A stretch of DNA of 64,000 nt, from positions 434,001 to 498,000 of the forward strand of contig NZ_BAABWQ010000004.1 in assembly GCF_040370365.1 (NCBI RefSeq), read 5' to 3'. The DNA is from Shimia sp040370365. Its GTDB lineage: Bacteria > Pseudomonadota > Alphaproteobacteria > Rhodobacterales > Rhodobacteraceae. Below are positions 1 through 8,943 of the stretch, piece by piece. The notes below the pieces were generated by a model. That model ran no database searches, was not told the DNA's origin, and worked only from the letters and a program-made list of their open reading frames with translations. Positions within the stretch are counted from its first letter, which is position 1; every line of letters starts with the position of its first letter. The position numbers and the translations under genes are program-made.

Positions 1-2
1 CC

Positions 3-2117
3 GACCTGACGGGCCCCGATAGGTTCCACAACCGCGAACTTAGTTGGCTCGGGTTCAATTGGCGTGTGCTGGAAGAAAGCGAAAATGCCCGCGTGCCTTT
101 GTTGGAACGCCTGCGGTTCCTGTCGATCTCTGCAACCAACCTTGACGAGTTCTACACCGTCCGCGTGGCAGGTCTGCGCGAACTTGTGCGCGAAGGCCAC
201 TCAAGCCCGGCACAAGACGGTCTTAGCCCGGCCGAACAATTGGTTCTGATCAACGCTGACGCGCGCCATTTGCTGCAAGATCAGCAACGCATGTTCATCA
301 ATCTACGTGGCGAACTTGAAGGCGAAAACATCCACATTATGCAACGTGACGCGCTGTCTGACGACGACCGCGATTTCCTTGCTGATGTGTTCATGAACCG
401 CGTCTTCCCGGTCTTGTCCCCCTTGGCAATCGATCCTGCGCACCCTTTCCCCTTCATCCCCAACACCGGCTTTTCGCTTGCGCTGCAACTGGAGCGGAAG
501 AAAAACAAACGTGTGCTGCTGGCGCTGTTGCCGATTCCAAACCAGATTGATCGGTTTGTATTTCTGCCCTCTCCAGATGGCACCATTCGTGCCCTGCCCC
601 TCGAAGAATTGCTCTTGTTGCACCTAGACAGCGTGTTCCCGGGCTACAAACCCAAAGGCCACTGTGCGTTCCGCGTGCTGCGGGACAGCGATCTGGAAGT
701 CGAAGACGAGGCCGAAGACCTCGTACGCGAATTCGAAGTCGCACTGAAACGACGCCGCCGCGGCGAAGTTGTGCGCCTGAAAATTTCTGCTGATGCGCCG
801 ACAGCCCTCAAAAAACTGATCATGGAAGAGCTCGAAGTCACCGGCGACGAGGTGGTGGACATCGACGGCATGATCGGCCTCGCGGATCTCAAGGAGCTGG
901 TGCTGGATAACCGCCCTGACCTGCTGTGGCCGTCCTTCACGCCGCGCGTGCCCGAACGGGTACAGGATTTTGACGGCGATATGTTCGCAGCCATCCGCCA
1001 GAAAGACATGCTTCTGCACCACCCCTATGAGACCTTCGATATGGTGGTGCGTTTCTTGCAGCAGGCGGCGCGTGACCCCAACGTGGTGGCCATCAAACAA
1101 ACGCTGTATCGCACGTCCAAACGGTCCCCCATTGTGGAAGCGCTTTGTGAAGCCGCTGAAGATGGGAAATCCGTCACCGCCCTTGTGGAACTCAAAGCCC
1201 GCTTTGACGAGGCCGCCAACATCCGTCAGTCCCGCCGTCTGGAACGCGCGGGCGCGCATGTGGTCTACGGCTTTCTTGATCTGAAGACCCATGCCAAAAT
1301 TTCCACTGTGGTGCGGCGTGAGGGCGAACAGCTGGTGACATACACCCACTACGGCACAGGCAACTACCACCCGATCACCGCCAAAATTTACACCGACGTC
1401 AGCCTCTTCACCTGCGATGCGGATCTTGGGCGCGACGCCAACAAGGTGTTTAACTACCTGTCTGGCTACGTGGAGCCCGAAAAGCTCGACAATCTGGCGA
1501 TCTCCCCGATCTCTCTCAAACTGCGCTTGATCGAGATGATTGGACAAGAAGCCGAAAACGCCCGCAATGGCAAGCCCGCGGCGATCTGGGCCAAGATGAA
1601 CTCCTTGGTGGACGCCGAAGTCATCGACGCACTTTATGCAGCCTCTCAGGCCGGCGTGAAGATCTCTTTGGTGGTGCGCGGCATTTGCTGTCTGCGTCCG
1701 GGCATCGAAGGTCTGTCCGAAAACATCCGCGTCAAATCAATCGTGGGTCGTTTCCTTGAGCACTCACGTTTGGTGTGTTTCGCCAATGGGCAGGAACTTC
1801 CAAACAAAAAGGCGCGTATCTTTATGTCGTCTGCTGACTGGATGGGCCGCAATCTCAACCGCCGTGTTGAAACCTTGGTTGAGGTTAAAAACGCCACCGT
1901 CAAAGCGCAAATCTTATCGCAAGTCATGGCTGCCAACATGGCGGATGTCGCCCAAAGCTGGGTGATGAAACCAGACGGCAGCTTTGAACGCACACAGGTG
2001 CCCGAAGGCGAATTTGCGTTTAACTGCCACCGGTTCTTTATGGAAAACCCTTCTTTGTCAGGGCGCGGTTCTGCCGGGGCCTCAGATGTGCCCAAACTGA
2101 CCCACACCGAAGACTGA
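3..2117 (+). CDS. ppk1: Polyphosphate kinase 1 (5' end outside window)
   Basis: PPK1 reversibly transfers the ATP gamma-phosphate onto polyphosphate chains. The reading frame is open from base 3, and the first visible residues (RFHNRELSWLGFN) match the start of the PPK1 N domain, so only some 10-30 residues are missing. The two catalytic-domain histidine motifs are visible: HAK with His codon 1290-1292 (the expected autophosphorylated His) and HSR with His codon 1761-1763. About 704 codons are visible, close to the usual ~700-730. A GTG at 66 is an internal codon and not the start. ppx follows after 94 bp, giving a make-and-degrade polyphosphate pair. Confidence 0.96.
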   Translation, partial: DLTGPDRFHNRELSWLGFNWRVLEESENARVPLLERLRFLSISATNLDEFYTVRVAGLRELVREGHSSPAQDGLSPAEQLVLINADARHLLQDQQRMFINLRGELEGENIHIMQRDALSDDDRDFLADVFMNRVFPVLSPLAIDPAHPFPFIPNTGFSLALQLERKKNKRVLLALLPIPNQIDRFVFLPSPDGTIRALPLEELLLLHLDSVFPGYKPKGHCAFRVLRDSDLEVEDEAEDLVREFEVALKRRRRGEVVRLKISADAPTALKKLIMEELEVTGDEVVDIDGMIGLADLKELVLDNRPDLLWPSFTPRVPERVQDFDGDMFAAIRQKDMLLHHPYETFDMVVRFLQQAARDPNVVAIKQTLYRTSKRSPIVEALCEAAEDGKSVTALVELKARFDEAANIRQSRRLERAGAHVVYGFLDLKTHAKISTVVRREGEQLVTYTHYGTGNYHPITAKIYTDVSLFTCDADLGRDANKVFNYLSGYVEPEKLDNLAISPISLKLRLIEMIGQEAENARNGKPAAIWAKMNSLVDAEVIDALYAASQAGVKISLVVRGICCLRPGIEGLSENIRVKSIVGRFLEHSRLVCFANGQELPNKKARIFMSSADWMGRNLNRRVETLVEVKNATVKAQILSQVMAANMADVAQSWVMKPDGSFERTQVPEGEFAFNCHRFFMENPSLSGRGSAGASDVPKLTHTED

Positions 2118-2145
2118 GAACAATTGACCTTCGCAGACGATTGAC

Positions 2146-2194
2146 CCAAAAGGGCGCGTGGCGCACTGTAAGCCACCACCACGCGCACTTTTGG
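2146..2194 (+). other. Long hairpin between ppk1 and ppx
   Basis: Two 16-base arms (2146-2161 and 2179-2194) pair at 15 of 16 positions around a 17-base loop. The stem is GC-rich in its upper half. No T-run follows on the plus strand, so it is not a standard intrinsic terminator. It fills most of the 94-bp ppk1-ppx gap and could be an RNA-processing, stability or attenuation element. Confidence 0.6.
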
Positions 2195-2211
2195 CTACGA
2201 TCTGACGCTCT

Positions 2212-3747
2212 ATGACAAACACTTCCTCTCCGGACCACTCGCTGTTTGAACGCCCGATCTTTGAAGATCCCGAAGCACGTGCCCTGTCACGTGTCGGCGT
2301 GGTCGACGTCGGCTCCAACTCTGTGCGCCTTGTGGTGTTTGACGGTGCGGCCCGCAGCCCTGCCTATTTTTACAATGAGAAAATCATGTGCGCCTTGGGG
2401 GCTGGTATTGCCGAGACCGGCAAGCTGAACCCGACCGGCCGCGCGCGCGCCCTTGCCGCCATCGCACGCTTTGCGGCTGTTGCCAAAACCATGCGTGTCT
2501 ATGGGCTGACCGCAGTGGCCACCGCTGCTGTGCGCGAAGCCACCGACGGGCCTGATTTCTGTGCGGAAGTGCTCGCACAAACCGGCGTCAACATCCACGT
2601 GATCGACGGCTCAGAAGAAGCACGCCTGTCTGCCCAAGGGGTGCTGACCGGCTGGCCCGGTGCCTATGGTCTGATTTGTGACATCGGCGGCGCCTCTATG
2701 GAACTGGCGGAAATCAACGACGGCGAGGTGGGCAAACGGGTGACCTCATCCTTGGGCCCACTGAAGTTGCGCGACCTGAAGGGGGGCAAAAAAGGCCGCC
2801 GCAGCTTCATAAACGACACGCTTGATGATCTCTATCAACAGATGGGCAATCAACGAAATCGCTTGTTTCTGGTTGGCGGCTCTTGGCGTGCCATCGCCCG
2901 CATCGACATGGAGCGCCGGGGCTATCCGCTTAAGGTTCTGCACGAATACCGCATGACAGCCACCACGGTGCGCGACACGGCCCGCTACATTCAGGAAAAC
3001 GATCTGGACGAACTGCGCAGTCGTTGCGGCATCTCCAGTTCGCGTATGGATCTGGTGCCTCTGGCCATCGAGGTGCTCAAAGGCGTGCTGCGTCGCTTCA
3101 AACCCCATGACATCGCCATCAGTTCTTATGGCATTCGCGAAGGTGTGCTCTATGAGCAGATGTCAGATCACATTCGCCAGCGTGATCCGCTGATTGAAGC
3201 CTGCCGCTTTATGGAAGCCAAAGACGCCCGCATTCCTGGATTTGGCAAGGCACTCTACAAATTTGTATTCCCACTGTTCAAATCCGCCAAAGCTGACCGG
3301 CTGCGTTTGATCAAAGCCGCTTGCCTGCTTCATGACGTCAGCTGGCGTGCGCATCCGGACTACCGCGCCGAAACGGTGTTTGACAGCACAACCCGCGCCA
3401 ACCTTGGTGGTCTCAAACACAGCGAACGACTGTTTTTGGGCCTATCCCTGCTGCACCGCTACCGAAACAAGGCCGAAGGCACCCGCTTTGAAGACCTCGC
3501 TCACCTGCTCAGCGACAAAGAACGCCATGACGCAGAGGTGATCGGCAAAGCCATCCGCTTTGGTGCGATGCTCTGGCAACAAGACAGCAACAACATGGGC
3601 ACGTTGAAGTATTACCCCAAGAAAGGCGCTCTCAACCTCAGGCTGCCCACAAGCACCGGCGCTCTATACGGCGAGGTGGCCGAAAGCCGCTTCAACAGCC
3701 TGTGCAACACACTTGGGGCCACCCCCTCAGTCACGGTCAAGGACTGA
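2212..3747 (+). CDS. ppx: Exopolyphosphatase, Ppx/GppA family
   Basis: Ppx/GppA enzymes belong to the actin-like ATPase fold and release phosphate from polyphosphate (or from pppGpp). The phosphate-binding motif VDVGSNSVRL is at residues 31-40 and a second glycine-rich motif, CDIGGASMEL, is near residue 160. The C-terminal part contains an HD-like helical region (LLHDVSWRAHPDYRAE), so this is the long two-domain form at 511 aa. It lies directly downstream of ppk1, which favours exopolyphosphatase over guanosine-pentaphosphatase. The Shine-Dalgarno is weak. The ATG at 2212 leaves an N-terminal tail of ~27 residues before the core, so the true start could be slightly downstream. Confidence 0.92.
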   Translation: MTNTSSPDHSLFERPIFEDPEARALSRVGVVDVGSNSVRLVVFDGAARSPAYFYNEKIMCALGAGIAETGKLNPTGRARALAAIARFAAVAKTMRVYGLTAVATAAVREATDGPDFCAEVLAQTGVNIHVIDGSEEARLSAQGVLTGWPGAYGLICDIGGASMELAEINDGEVGKRVTSSLGPLKLRDLKGGKKGRRSFINDTLDDLYQQMGNQRNRLFLVGGSWRAIARIDMERRGYPLKVLHEYRMTATTVRDTARYIQENDLDELRSRCGISSSRMDLVPLAIEVLKGVLRRFKPHDIAISSYGIREGVLYEQMSDHIRQRDPLIEACRFMEAKDARIPGFGKALYKFVFPLFKSAKADRLRLIKAACLLHDVSWRAHPDYRAETVFDSTTRANLGGLKHSERLFLGLSLLHRYRNKAEGTRFEDLAHLLSDKERHDAEVIGKAIRFGAMLWQQDSNNMGTLKYYPKKGALNLRLPTSTGALYGEVAESRFNSLCNTLGATPSVTVKD

Positions 3748-3750
3748 CAA

Positions 3751-3776
3751 CGCCCCCTGTGAGGTCAGTTGGGGCG
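3751..3776 (+). terminator. Possible ppx terminator hairpin
   Basis: CGCCCC (3751-3756) pairs with GGGGCG (3771-3776) just after the ppx stop, followed by a short T-rich stretch (ACTTTAT). The stem is only 6 bp with a 14-base loop, so this is a weak call. Confidence 0.35.
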
Positions 3777-3855
3777 CACTTTATACGCGCCCAAAAACCC
3801 CAAGGCGGGAGCAATGTGGGGCCGCCAAGAAGCTCGCCTTAACCCACAACACTGC

Positions 3856-4230
3856 TCACAGCTCTATGCCGCCGCCTTCAGTGCCCTCATCCAGAATCTC
3901 GATGTCCTCCGGGGTCTTCTTACGCAGGATGATATCTCCGTTGTCCAACATCTCTGGCGCATGATACTGGCTCCAGTCTTCCACTTTGGAAAAAACCGCC
4001 CCCAATCTGGGCCCCATGTCTTCCAAAAACCCCTGCACGCCGGGTCCAATCTCCTCCATCAGAGAGTTTAGGCTCTCAACCGTTGGGGCCATTTCTTCCT
4101 GCAAACCTTCAAAGAACAGCGTCAGCCCCCGCTCCATCAAACTCTGCCCGTCCCCGGCCTCCTCCGCAGAGGCGGCCCCCGCAGACAGCCCTATGATGGC
4201 TGCAAAGATCAGATGTTTCGTCCTGTTCAT
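3856..4230 (-). CDS. Secreted/periplasmic protein of unknown function
   Basis: A 124-aa protein that I recognise only as a type common in Rhodobacteraceae. Residues 1-22 form a Sec signal peptide ending ASA/EE. The mature part is acidic and helical, with repeated leucine/methionine-rich amphipathic segments (LMERGLTLFFEGLQEEM, then two similar 'MEEIGPGVQGFLEDMGP' turns). A charged tail with Pro-Glu and Asp-Glu runs ends in a glycine-rich stretch. A strong Shine-Dalgarno (GGAGG) sits in front of the ATG at 4230. It converges with ppx. No enzyme motif is visible. Confidence 0.75.
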   Translation of the reverse strand: MNRTKHLIFAAIIGLSAGAASAEEAGDGQSLMERGLTLFFEGLQEEMAPTVESLNSLMEEIGPGVQGFLEDMGPRLGAVFSKVEDWSQYHAPEMLDNGDIILRKKTPEDIEILDEGTEGGGIEL

Positions 4231-4264
4231 GTTGCGCCTCCCACTAAGAACCTATCAAAAGTCT

Positions 4265-5290
4265 TCAAATCTCGATGTCCAACACCACCGGAAAATGATC
4301 CGACGCAGTCAGCAACGCCTCGCGCAAATCCTGCACATCCCAACATGTCTGATCCTCAAACGGATGCCAAATCCGCCAGCGCGGATCCGCCGCCTGTAGG
4401 CCTTCTGAGATCATCACGTAATCCAGCAGCGCGTTCAGATACCGGCCTTCGCGTTCAATGTGAAACCGCGCCGTGGTGGGTTGTGCGGCCAACCGATGAC
4501 GCAGTGCCATCTGTGCATGTGGGTCAAACATCGCAGCACCGCCGCTGGTGCCTAACAGGATTTCCACAGAGGAGCGCCCAAACAAATCCTCGAAGGCATC
4601 CAAGCCCGGACCGTCGTTCAGATCGCCCATCAGGATCACGTCGTCACCACGTTCCAAATCGTCTTCAATGCGCCGCCTAAGCCAGATCGCCTGCGCCAAC
4701 TGCTTGCGTCGATTGGCGATGGAGATGCGCATCACCTCATCATGGGTGCGCGCACCGTGCGGCGCTTTGGATTTCAAATGCGCACCAATCATCCGCAAGT
4801 TGCGACCCGCTGCGGTGCGCACAGCCAACTCCAATGGTGGCTTGGAAAACACCACTTTGTCTTCCGTTGCATCAACATCCAGATCAATGCGCAGCACCCC
4901 GTCAAACCGCGGCGCGCCCGTCATGCCTGACGCGCCGATCTCCTGCCCGCGCGGGTCATGCACAGGGCTGAGCGCATCAGGATCATAGAGCAATGCAATC
5001 TCTTGTTGGGTGGAGTTGGCAAAGCCCATCACCGCGCGGTGCGCGCGCAGTTTGAAAGCGGCGGCAAAGTGTTCCAAAGCCTTGACCGTGTCACGCTTGC
5101 GGCCCTGATCCGGCGCTTCCACCACCATCACGGCATCCGCATCCAAGGCGGTGAACACCACACCAAGAGCCTCGATCTGCGCCGCACGTGTCACATTCTG
5201 TCGACCTGACCAGCCGCCATCCATCACAAGCCGATTGTTGTCGTCAAATAGGCTGGAAAACCACTCCACATTGTAGGTGGCTATCCGCAT
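4265..5290 (-). CDS. Endonuclease/exonuclease/phosphatase (EEP) family protein
   Basis: A metal-dependent phosphodiesterase fold. The family motifs appear in order: RIATYNVEWF with the conserved Asn at the N terminus, VVEAPD (metal-binding acidic residue), GAHLKSK, MGDLNDGP near residue 220 and the terminal SDHFPV. At 341 aa with no signal peptide it should be cytoplasmic, and the substrate cannot be told. It begins 3 bp after the stop of the upstream TerB/J-domain gene, so the two are probably translationally coupled. Confidence 0.9.
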   Translation of the reverse strand: MRIATYNVEWFSSLFDDNNRLVMDGGWSGRQNVTRAAQIEALGVVFTALDADAVMVVEAPDQGRKRDTVKALEHFAAAFKLRAHRAVMGFANSTQQEIALLYDPDALSPVHDPRGQEIGASGMTGAPRFDGVLRIDLDVDATEDKVVFSKPPLELAVRTAAGRNLRMIGAHLKSKAPHGARTHDEVMRISIANRRKQLAQAIWLRRRIEDDLERGDDVILMGDLNDGPGLDAFEDLFGRSSVEILLGTSGGAAMFDPHAQMALRHRLAAQPTTARFHIEREGRYLNALLDYVMISEGLQAADPRWRIWHPFEDQTCWDVQDLREALLTASDHFPVVLDIEI

Positions 5291-5293
5291 GGC

Positions 5294-5971
5294 TTAGGCC
5301 GCCTCGTTGATTTGATCCCAAGCACGGTTGATGTCGATCATCCGTTTCTCGGCAATCTTCACCGCTTCTTCAGGCACCCCACGTGCAATCATTTTGTCAG
5401 GATGGGTCTCACGCACCAGTTTGCGCCACGCTTTGCGAATGTCTTCGATCGACATTTCTGGCGCCACCCCCAACACCCGGTAGGGATCGGGTTCAGCATC
5501 CGGGACAAAGCGCGCGCGCATGGCCTGAAAACACAGCTCATGCATGCCCAGAATTTCGGCCACACGGCTGAGAAAGATATCCTCGTTGGGGTGATATTCC
5601 CCATCCGCAACCGCGATATGAAACAGGCCTTCCATCAAATCATCCGGCCGGCCATCAACCGCGCCGAACATTCCCTTGATGCGACTGGCGTATTCTTCAA
5701 AGCCCGCCACATCCTGACGTGCCATGTTAAATACTTTGGCGGCGTTCGCCTCATCTTTGGGGGCAATCTGAAACACGTCCCGAAACGCGGTGACCTCGTC
5801 ACGTGTCACCAACCCATCCGCCTTCGCCATTTTTGCGCCCAAAGCAATCACCGCAATGGTGAACGCCACGGTCCGTTCTGGCGGTGCGCGCAGATGATCA
5901 AACACCGAGGAAAGGGACTCACCCTGACTGAGGGCTGAGAGAGCTTGGGATATGCGAGACCAAATCGACAT
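5294..5971 (-). CDS. TerB-like plus C-terminal J-domain protein (DjlA-like, soluble)
   Basis: A likely DnaK co-chaperone. Residues ~30-150 resemble the helical TerB/tellurite-resistance domain with acidic metal-binding-like stretches (KADGLVTRDEV, VADGEYHPNEDIF). Residues ~162-222 form a J domain with the diagnostic His-Pro-Asp at 190-192. Unlike E. coli DjlA there is no clear N-terminal membrane helix. The order TerB then J domain at 225 aa matches the short alphaproteobacterial DjlA-like proteins. It is followed directly by the EEP-family gene. Confidence 0.9.
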   Translation of the reverse strand: MSIWSRISQALSALSQGESLSSVFDHLRAPPERTVAFTIAVIALGAKMAKADGLVTRDEVTAFRDVFQIAPKDEANAAKVFNMARQDVAGFEEYASRIKGMFGAVDGRPDDLMEGLFHIAVADGEYHPNEDIFLSRVAEILGMHELCFQAMRARFVPDAEPDPYRVLGVAPEMSIEDIRKAWRKLVRETHPDKMIARGVPEEAVKIAEKRMIDINRAWDQINEAA

Positions 5972-6013
5972 ATGCTTACAATATCCTCTCTCACAGAAAT
6001 GGCCAGCGCTGCA

Positions 6014-6490
6014 TTACAGCATCTTTTGCAACAGCACCAAATCCATCCAGCGATCAAACTTGCGACCAACCTGCGGCATGCGAGCAACCTCTTGAAATCC
6101 CAACGCTTTGTGGAAATTGATCCCTGCGACGTTTTCGCCTCCAACCGCGGCCACCATCACATGGAAATCGCGCGCTTTCGCCGCCTCTTCCAACGCATCG
6201 ACCAACGCCCGCCCATGCCCCTTACCGCGAGCTTCCTGCGCCAAATACACCGTGTGTTCTGCGGTGTGGGCATACCCCGGACCGCTGCGAAACGGTCCAA
6301 AAGTGCCAAATCCCACAACCCGACCGGCCTCCTCGTGCACCAAAAACACCGCGCCAGACGCCAGAGCCGCCTGCAATGCGCCCAGTTCTTTCTGCTCGGT
6401 TGTGAACGTGCTCACACCTTCTCGGATTTCGTGGTTCCAAATCTCCGCAATTGCCGGGACGTCAGTACTGACCGCGTCTCGCAAGCTCAT
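6014..6490 (-). CDS. GNAT N-acetyltransferase, phosphinothricin acetyltransferase-like
   Basis: At 158 aa this has the GNAT fold: a beta-strand segment (VGFGTFGPFR), the acetyl-CoA loop QEARGKGHGRALVDALEEAA (Q/R-x-x-G-x-G/A type), and the late 'NVAGINFHKALGFQEVARM' segment typical of the PAT/Bar and methionine-sulfoximine acetyltransferase subgroup. It probably acetylates a small amine such as an amino-acid analogue. The start codon overlaps the stop of the upstream VOC gene by 4 bp (ATGA), so the two are co-translated. Confidence 0.9.
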   Translation of the reverse strand: MSLRDAVSTDVPAIAEIWNHEIREGVSTFTTEQKELGALQAALASGAVFLVHEEAGRVVGFGTFGPFRSGPGYAHTAEHTVYLAQEARGKGHGRALVDALEEAAKARDFHVMVAAVGGENVAGINFHKALGFQEVARMPQVGRKFDRWMDLVLLQKML

Positions 6491-7095
6491 TGCAACACCC
6501 GCCGGCCATGCGGCGTCTCAAATGTCGCCCTCACTTCAGACGCCCCGCTGACAAAGACCACGCGCGGGTCGTCCAACGCCACCAGCTTTCTCAAAGCCTC
6601 AGCCTCAGGGTGTGCGACCTCCAACCGGATCAACGCCACACCGGAGGCTGGTAAGATCTCCGCAGGCGTCACCGCCACATCCCATTGGATAAGCGCGGGA
6701 AAGCGATTGTCATACGGCAAGACACCTGTGCCTGGAACCGCCATGCGCCAGCGCAGGTCCCCCCGCGACAGCGCAACCGACTTGCCCGCATCCGCCTCAA
6801 TGAGAGCGAGATCGGCATCCAAGTCGTCGCTGCGGCAAATCCAGTTGCTCAGCCTTGGAGCACCCGCAAACCGATCAAGGTCAAACCATCTTGGATATGG
6901 CAAAGCGCCAACCGCTGGATTGGCCGAAATCGCTTCCAGATACAGTCCGTCTGCCAGCCCAATCAGCTGGTTGTGCGTCCCAAAATGCGCGTGTTCCCCA
7001 CCTGGCCCCATGGGCACACCAAGCGCGGCTTCCACATGCGCCACCGCCTCAGCAAGGCTCCCGCCAGCCACGGCCAAATGATCCAATGTCAACAT
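6487..7095 (-). CDS. VOC (glyoxalase-like) superfamily protein
   Basis: A 202-aa protein starting LTLDHLAVAGGSLAEAVAHV, the usual N-terminal metal-binding-His helix of the Glyoxalase_3/VOC type, followed by FGTHNQLIGLADGLYLEAIS. This matches the single-gene VOC proteins often annotated as glyoxalase-like. An in-frame upstream extension to 7263 exists. The ATG at 7095 is preferred because an AGAAGGGG Shine-Dalgarno precedes it and the domain begins there. The substrate is unknown. It is translationally coupled to the downstream GNAT gene. Confidence 0.85.
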   Translation of the reverse strand: MLTLDHLAVAGGSLAEAVAHVEAALGVPMGPGGEHAHFGTHNQLIGLADGLYLEAISANPAVGALPYPRWFDLDRFAGAPRLSNWICRSDDLDADLALIEADAGKSVALSRGDLRWRMAVPGTGVLPYDNRFPALIQWDVAVTPAEILPASGVALIRLEVAHPEAEALRKLVALDDPRVVFVSGASEVRATFETPHGRRVLQ

Positions 7096-7366
7096 GGCTC
7101 GCCCCTTCTGCTTGTTTGATTTCCGACACTCTACCTTATCCGCTTCCGCGATCTCAGCAACACCAGATGCGCACATGTGCCTGAGCCCGCCAGTCAACGT
7201 TTTCAATTTCCTGTTGTGCGTGTACCGACCTAGTCTTCCACCGCCCCCATTCGCAAACATCAAACGGGCGGTCGCCAGACAGTCAGACGAAGAGTTGCTT
7301 AGTCCATGTCAGCGCACTAGTTTCCGGTCATTGACCGTTGATCGACTTGAACTGGGAACGCGCATT

Positions 7367-7855
7367 TTGCCATTGTCAAACATCCAAAAACTGACGGTCA
7401 GCCTGCTGGCGACCCTCTTGGTGACAGGATGTTCCATCAATGAATTTGGCCTAATTCACACAGAGATCATGCAAACGGAAACGGCCTCGGTTTATGTGAC
7501 CAGCGCCCCCGGCATTCACTTGGACACCCGCGATGCCCAGCCCAGCCTCACCCTCGGGCACTACAAGGCCACACATGTTTTTGTCGCGCCATCCTCGGAG
7601 GCCGAAGAGGCAATCCTCCCCGCAAACCCATTTCAAACCCAACACCCACATCTCAGCGCCAGCCGGGTGGTTGGCCTGCAGCTGAAATCCGGAGAGGGAG
7701 AAACCAGTTTCACGCTAGGATTGCGCGAGCACACCTCTTTGTCCGCCCTTGACAGAACTCAGAGCGACTGTAGGCTCATTCGATATTTACCAAACAATCT
7801 AGAACAAACTTTTTTACGAGTGTCAGACGGTGGGGATTGTTTTTTAGAACTTTAA
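7367..7855 (+). CDS. Lipoprotein 1 of a three-lipoprotein operon, unknown function
   Basis: A lipobox LVTGC follows a hydrophobic stretch. With the TTG start at 7367 (GGGA about 8 bp upstream) the protein is 162 aa with the lipidated Cys at residue 22. Nearby TTG codons at 7331 or 7373 are alternative starts, and no ATG fits. The mature part contains a beta-rich segment (VYVTSAPGIHLDT... PSLTLGHYKATHVFVAP) that resembles the equivalent segment of the two lipoproteins downstream. Two late cysteines could form a disulfide. A strong ribosome site for the next gene overlaps this stop. I do not recognise a named family. Confidence 0.65.
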   Translation: MPLSNIQKLTVSLLATLLVTGCSINEFGLIHTEIMQTETASVYVTSAPGIHLDTRDAQPSLTLGHYKATHVFVAPSSEAEEAILPANPFQTQHPHLSASRVVGLQLKSGEGETSFTLGLREHTSLSALDRTQSDCRLIRYLPNNLEQTFLRVSDGGDCFLEL

Positions 7856-7873
7856 GGAGGGGGAGGCACGTCG

Positions 7874-8272
7874 TTGCGACTGGCACATTCCGGACTAATT
7901 CTGACAGCTATTTTGCTCTCAGGCTGCGAAGCAAAAAATCTTTACGTGGCGCATGACACCGTCATCGGCATCAACGCGAAGCTCAGCGATACGCGCCAAC
8001 AGGGGCGTTTGGTGATTGGGTATGATCGCGACTACGTGACGATCATTCCCAAAAGTGTAACCGTTTCGGACGGCAACGGCGGCACCAAAAAAGATGTGAT
8101 GGCCTCCATCGGCTGCAATCGCGCCAAGGTCAAAGGCGCGCGACTTGTCCAATATTCAGATTTTGTTGTCACAGGGGATGCTGCGGTGTCCTTGGCCAGC
8201 AAGTTGAACGGCACAACAACGGTCTTTGATTGTGAAGTCACCGACTCCAAAGACAAGGAGGGCGGATCATGA
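7874..8272 (+). CDS. Lipoprotein 2 of the operon, unknown function
   Basis: A 132-aa lipoprotein with lipobox LLSGC (Cys18) and a TTG start at 7874 preceded by AAGGAGG/GGGAGG. After a short linker it has the segment TVIGINAKLSD...GRLVIGYDRDYVTIIP, then a glycine-rich turn and FVVTGDAAVSLAS. These two blocks reappear in order in lipoprotein 3 (TGINIGVTVDP...TGFRRQVIGVTPP and FMSGKAATTFFA). Two further cysteines are in the mature part. It overlaps the next gene by 4 bp. No named family is recognised. Confidence 0.75.
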   Translation: MRLAHSGLILTAILLSGCEAKNLYVAHDTVIGINAKLSDTRQQGRLVIGYDRDYVTIIPKSVTVSDGNGGTKKDVMASIGCNRAKVKGARLVQYSDFVVTGDAAVSLASKLNGTTTVFDCEVTDSKDKEGGS

Positions 8273-8931
8273 AGATAGTCCTCCCGCCTCACCGCACCTT
8301 TCTGATGGGTCTGGTTGCCCTATCGATGTCTGGCTGTGCCGACCTCACCACAAACACCATGGTTTTTGGCGAGCGTACCGGCATCAACATCGGCGTGACC
8401 GTTGATCCCGCCAAATCAACCCCTATCGAATTGAACACCGGCTTTCGACGGCAGGTCATTGGTGTCACCCCGCCCAGCAAAGTGGATGCCAACGGCAATG
8501 CCGTGGGCGAAGCCGCCAACATGGCCTCAAACTTCGATCTTGCCCAAGCCGTCGACGAAAGCGGCAACCCATTGACCGGCGGCAGCGTGTCTATGCGTGG
8601 CTCCTTTATGTCTGGAAAAGCCGCCACCACATTCTTTGCCCGCTCGGACGAAAACACGGTCAACGCGGTAACAAACAAACTGGCCGCCAAACAGGTTGTC
8701 GCGGTCGAAGGCTCCGCCAATACCGCCGAAATCGCCGTTGAGGATACTTTGGTCGCGCTGATCAACGCCAATCCAAGCGAAAACGCGCCGCGGTATCTTA
8801 CCCTTGCAAAAAGCAAAGGGTTGACGGTCGCACCGCATGGCTCTCCGCAAATTTCAGCGATCCTGACGGCAAAAGACGCCCGAAATGCAGCCGGCAACAA
8901 AGAGATTCTAAAAGAGCTTAGTGACAGCTAA
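8269..8931 (+). CDS. Lipoprotein 3 of the operon, related to lipoprotein 2
   Basis: A 220-aa lipoprotein with lipobox SMSGC (Cys23). The N-terminal ~100 mature residues repeat the block pattern of lipoprotein 2: 'GIN' then a beta-hairpin ending in G-[YF]-x-R...P, then a second block ending SGKAA. A C-terminal helical extension of ~90 residues (NTVNAVTNKLAAKQ..., ending KEILKELSDS) is unique to this member. Translation is coupled to lipoprotein 2 by an ATGA overlap. The hydrolase gene starts 12 bp downstream behind a perfect AAGGAGGTG. Confidence 0.8.
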   Translation: MKIVLPPHRTFLMGLVALSMSGCADLTTNTMVFGERTGINIGVTVDPAKSTPIELNTGFRRQVIGVTPPSKVDANGNAVGEAANMASNFDLAQAVDESGNPLTGGSVSMRGSFMSGKAATTFFARSDENTVNAVTNKLAAKQVVAVEGSANTAEIAVEDTLVALINANPSENAPRYLTLAKSKGLTVAPHGSPQISAILTAKDARNAAGNKEILKELSDS

Positions 8932-8943
8932 AGGAGGTGCTTT

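Noticed and set aside
624..1547. Antisense ORF of 307 aa within ppk1
   Set aside because: Ppk1 has strong motif support on the plus strand. The antisense frame is a by-product of its codon bias.
5945..7081. Plus-strand ORF of 378 aa across the GNAT and VOC genes
   Set aside because: The minus-strand frames carry recognisable domains with coupled starts. The plus frame is low-complexity and has no ribosome site.
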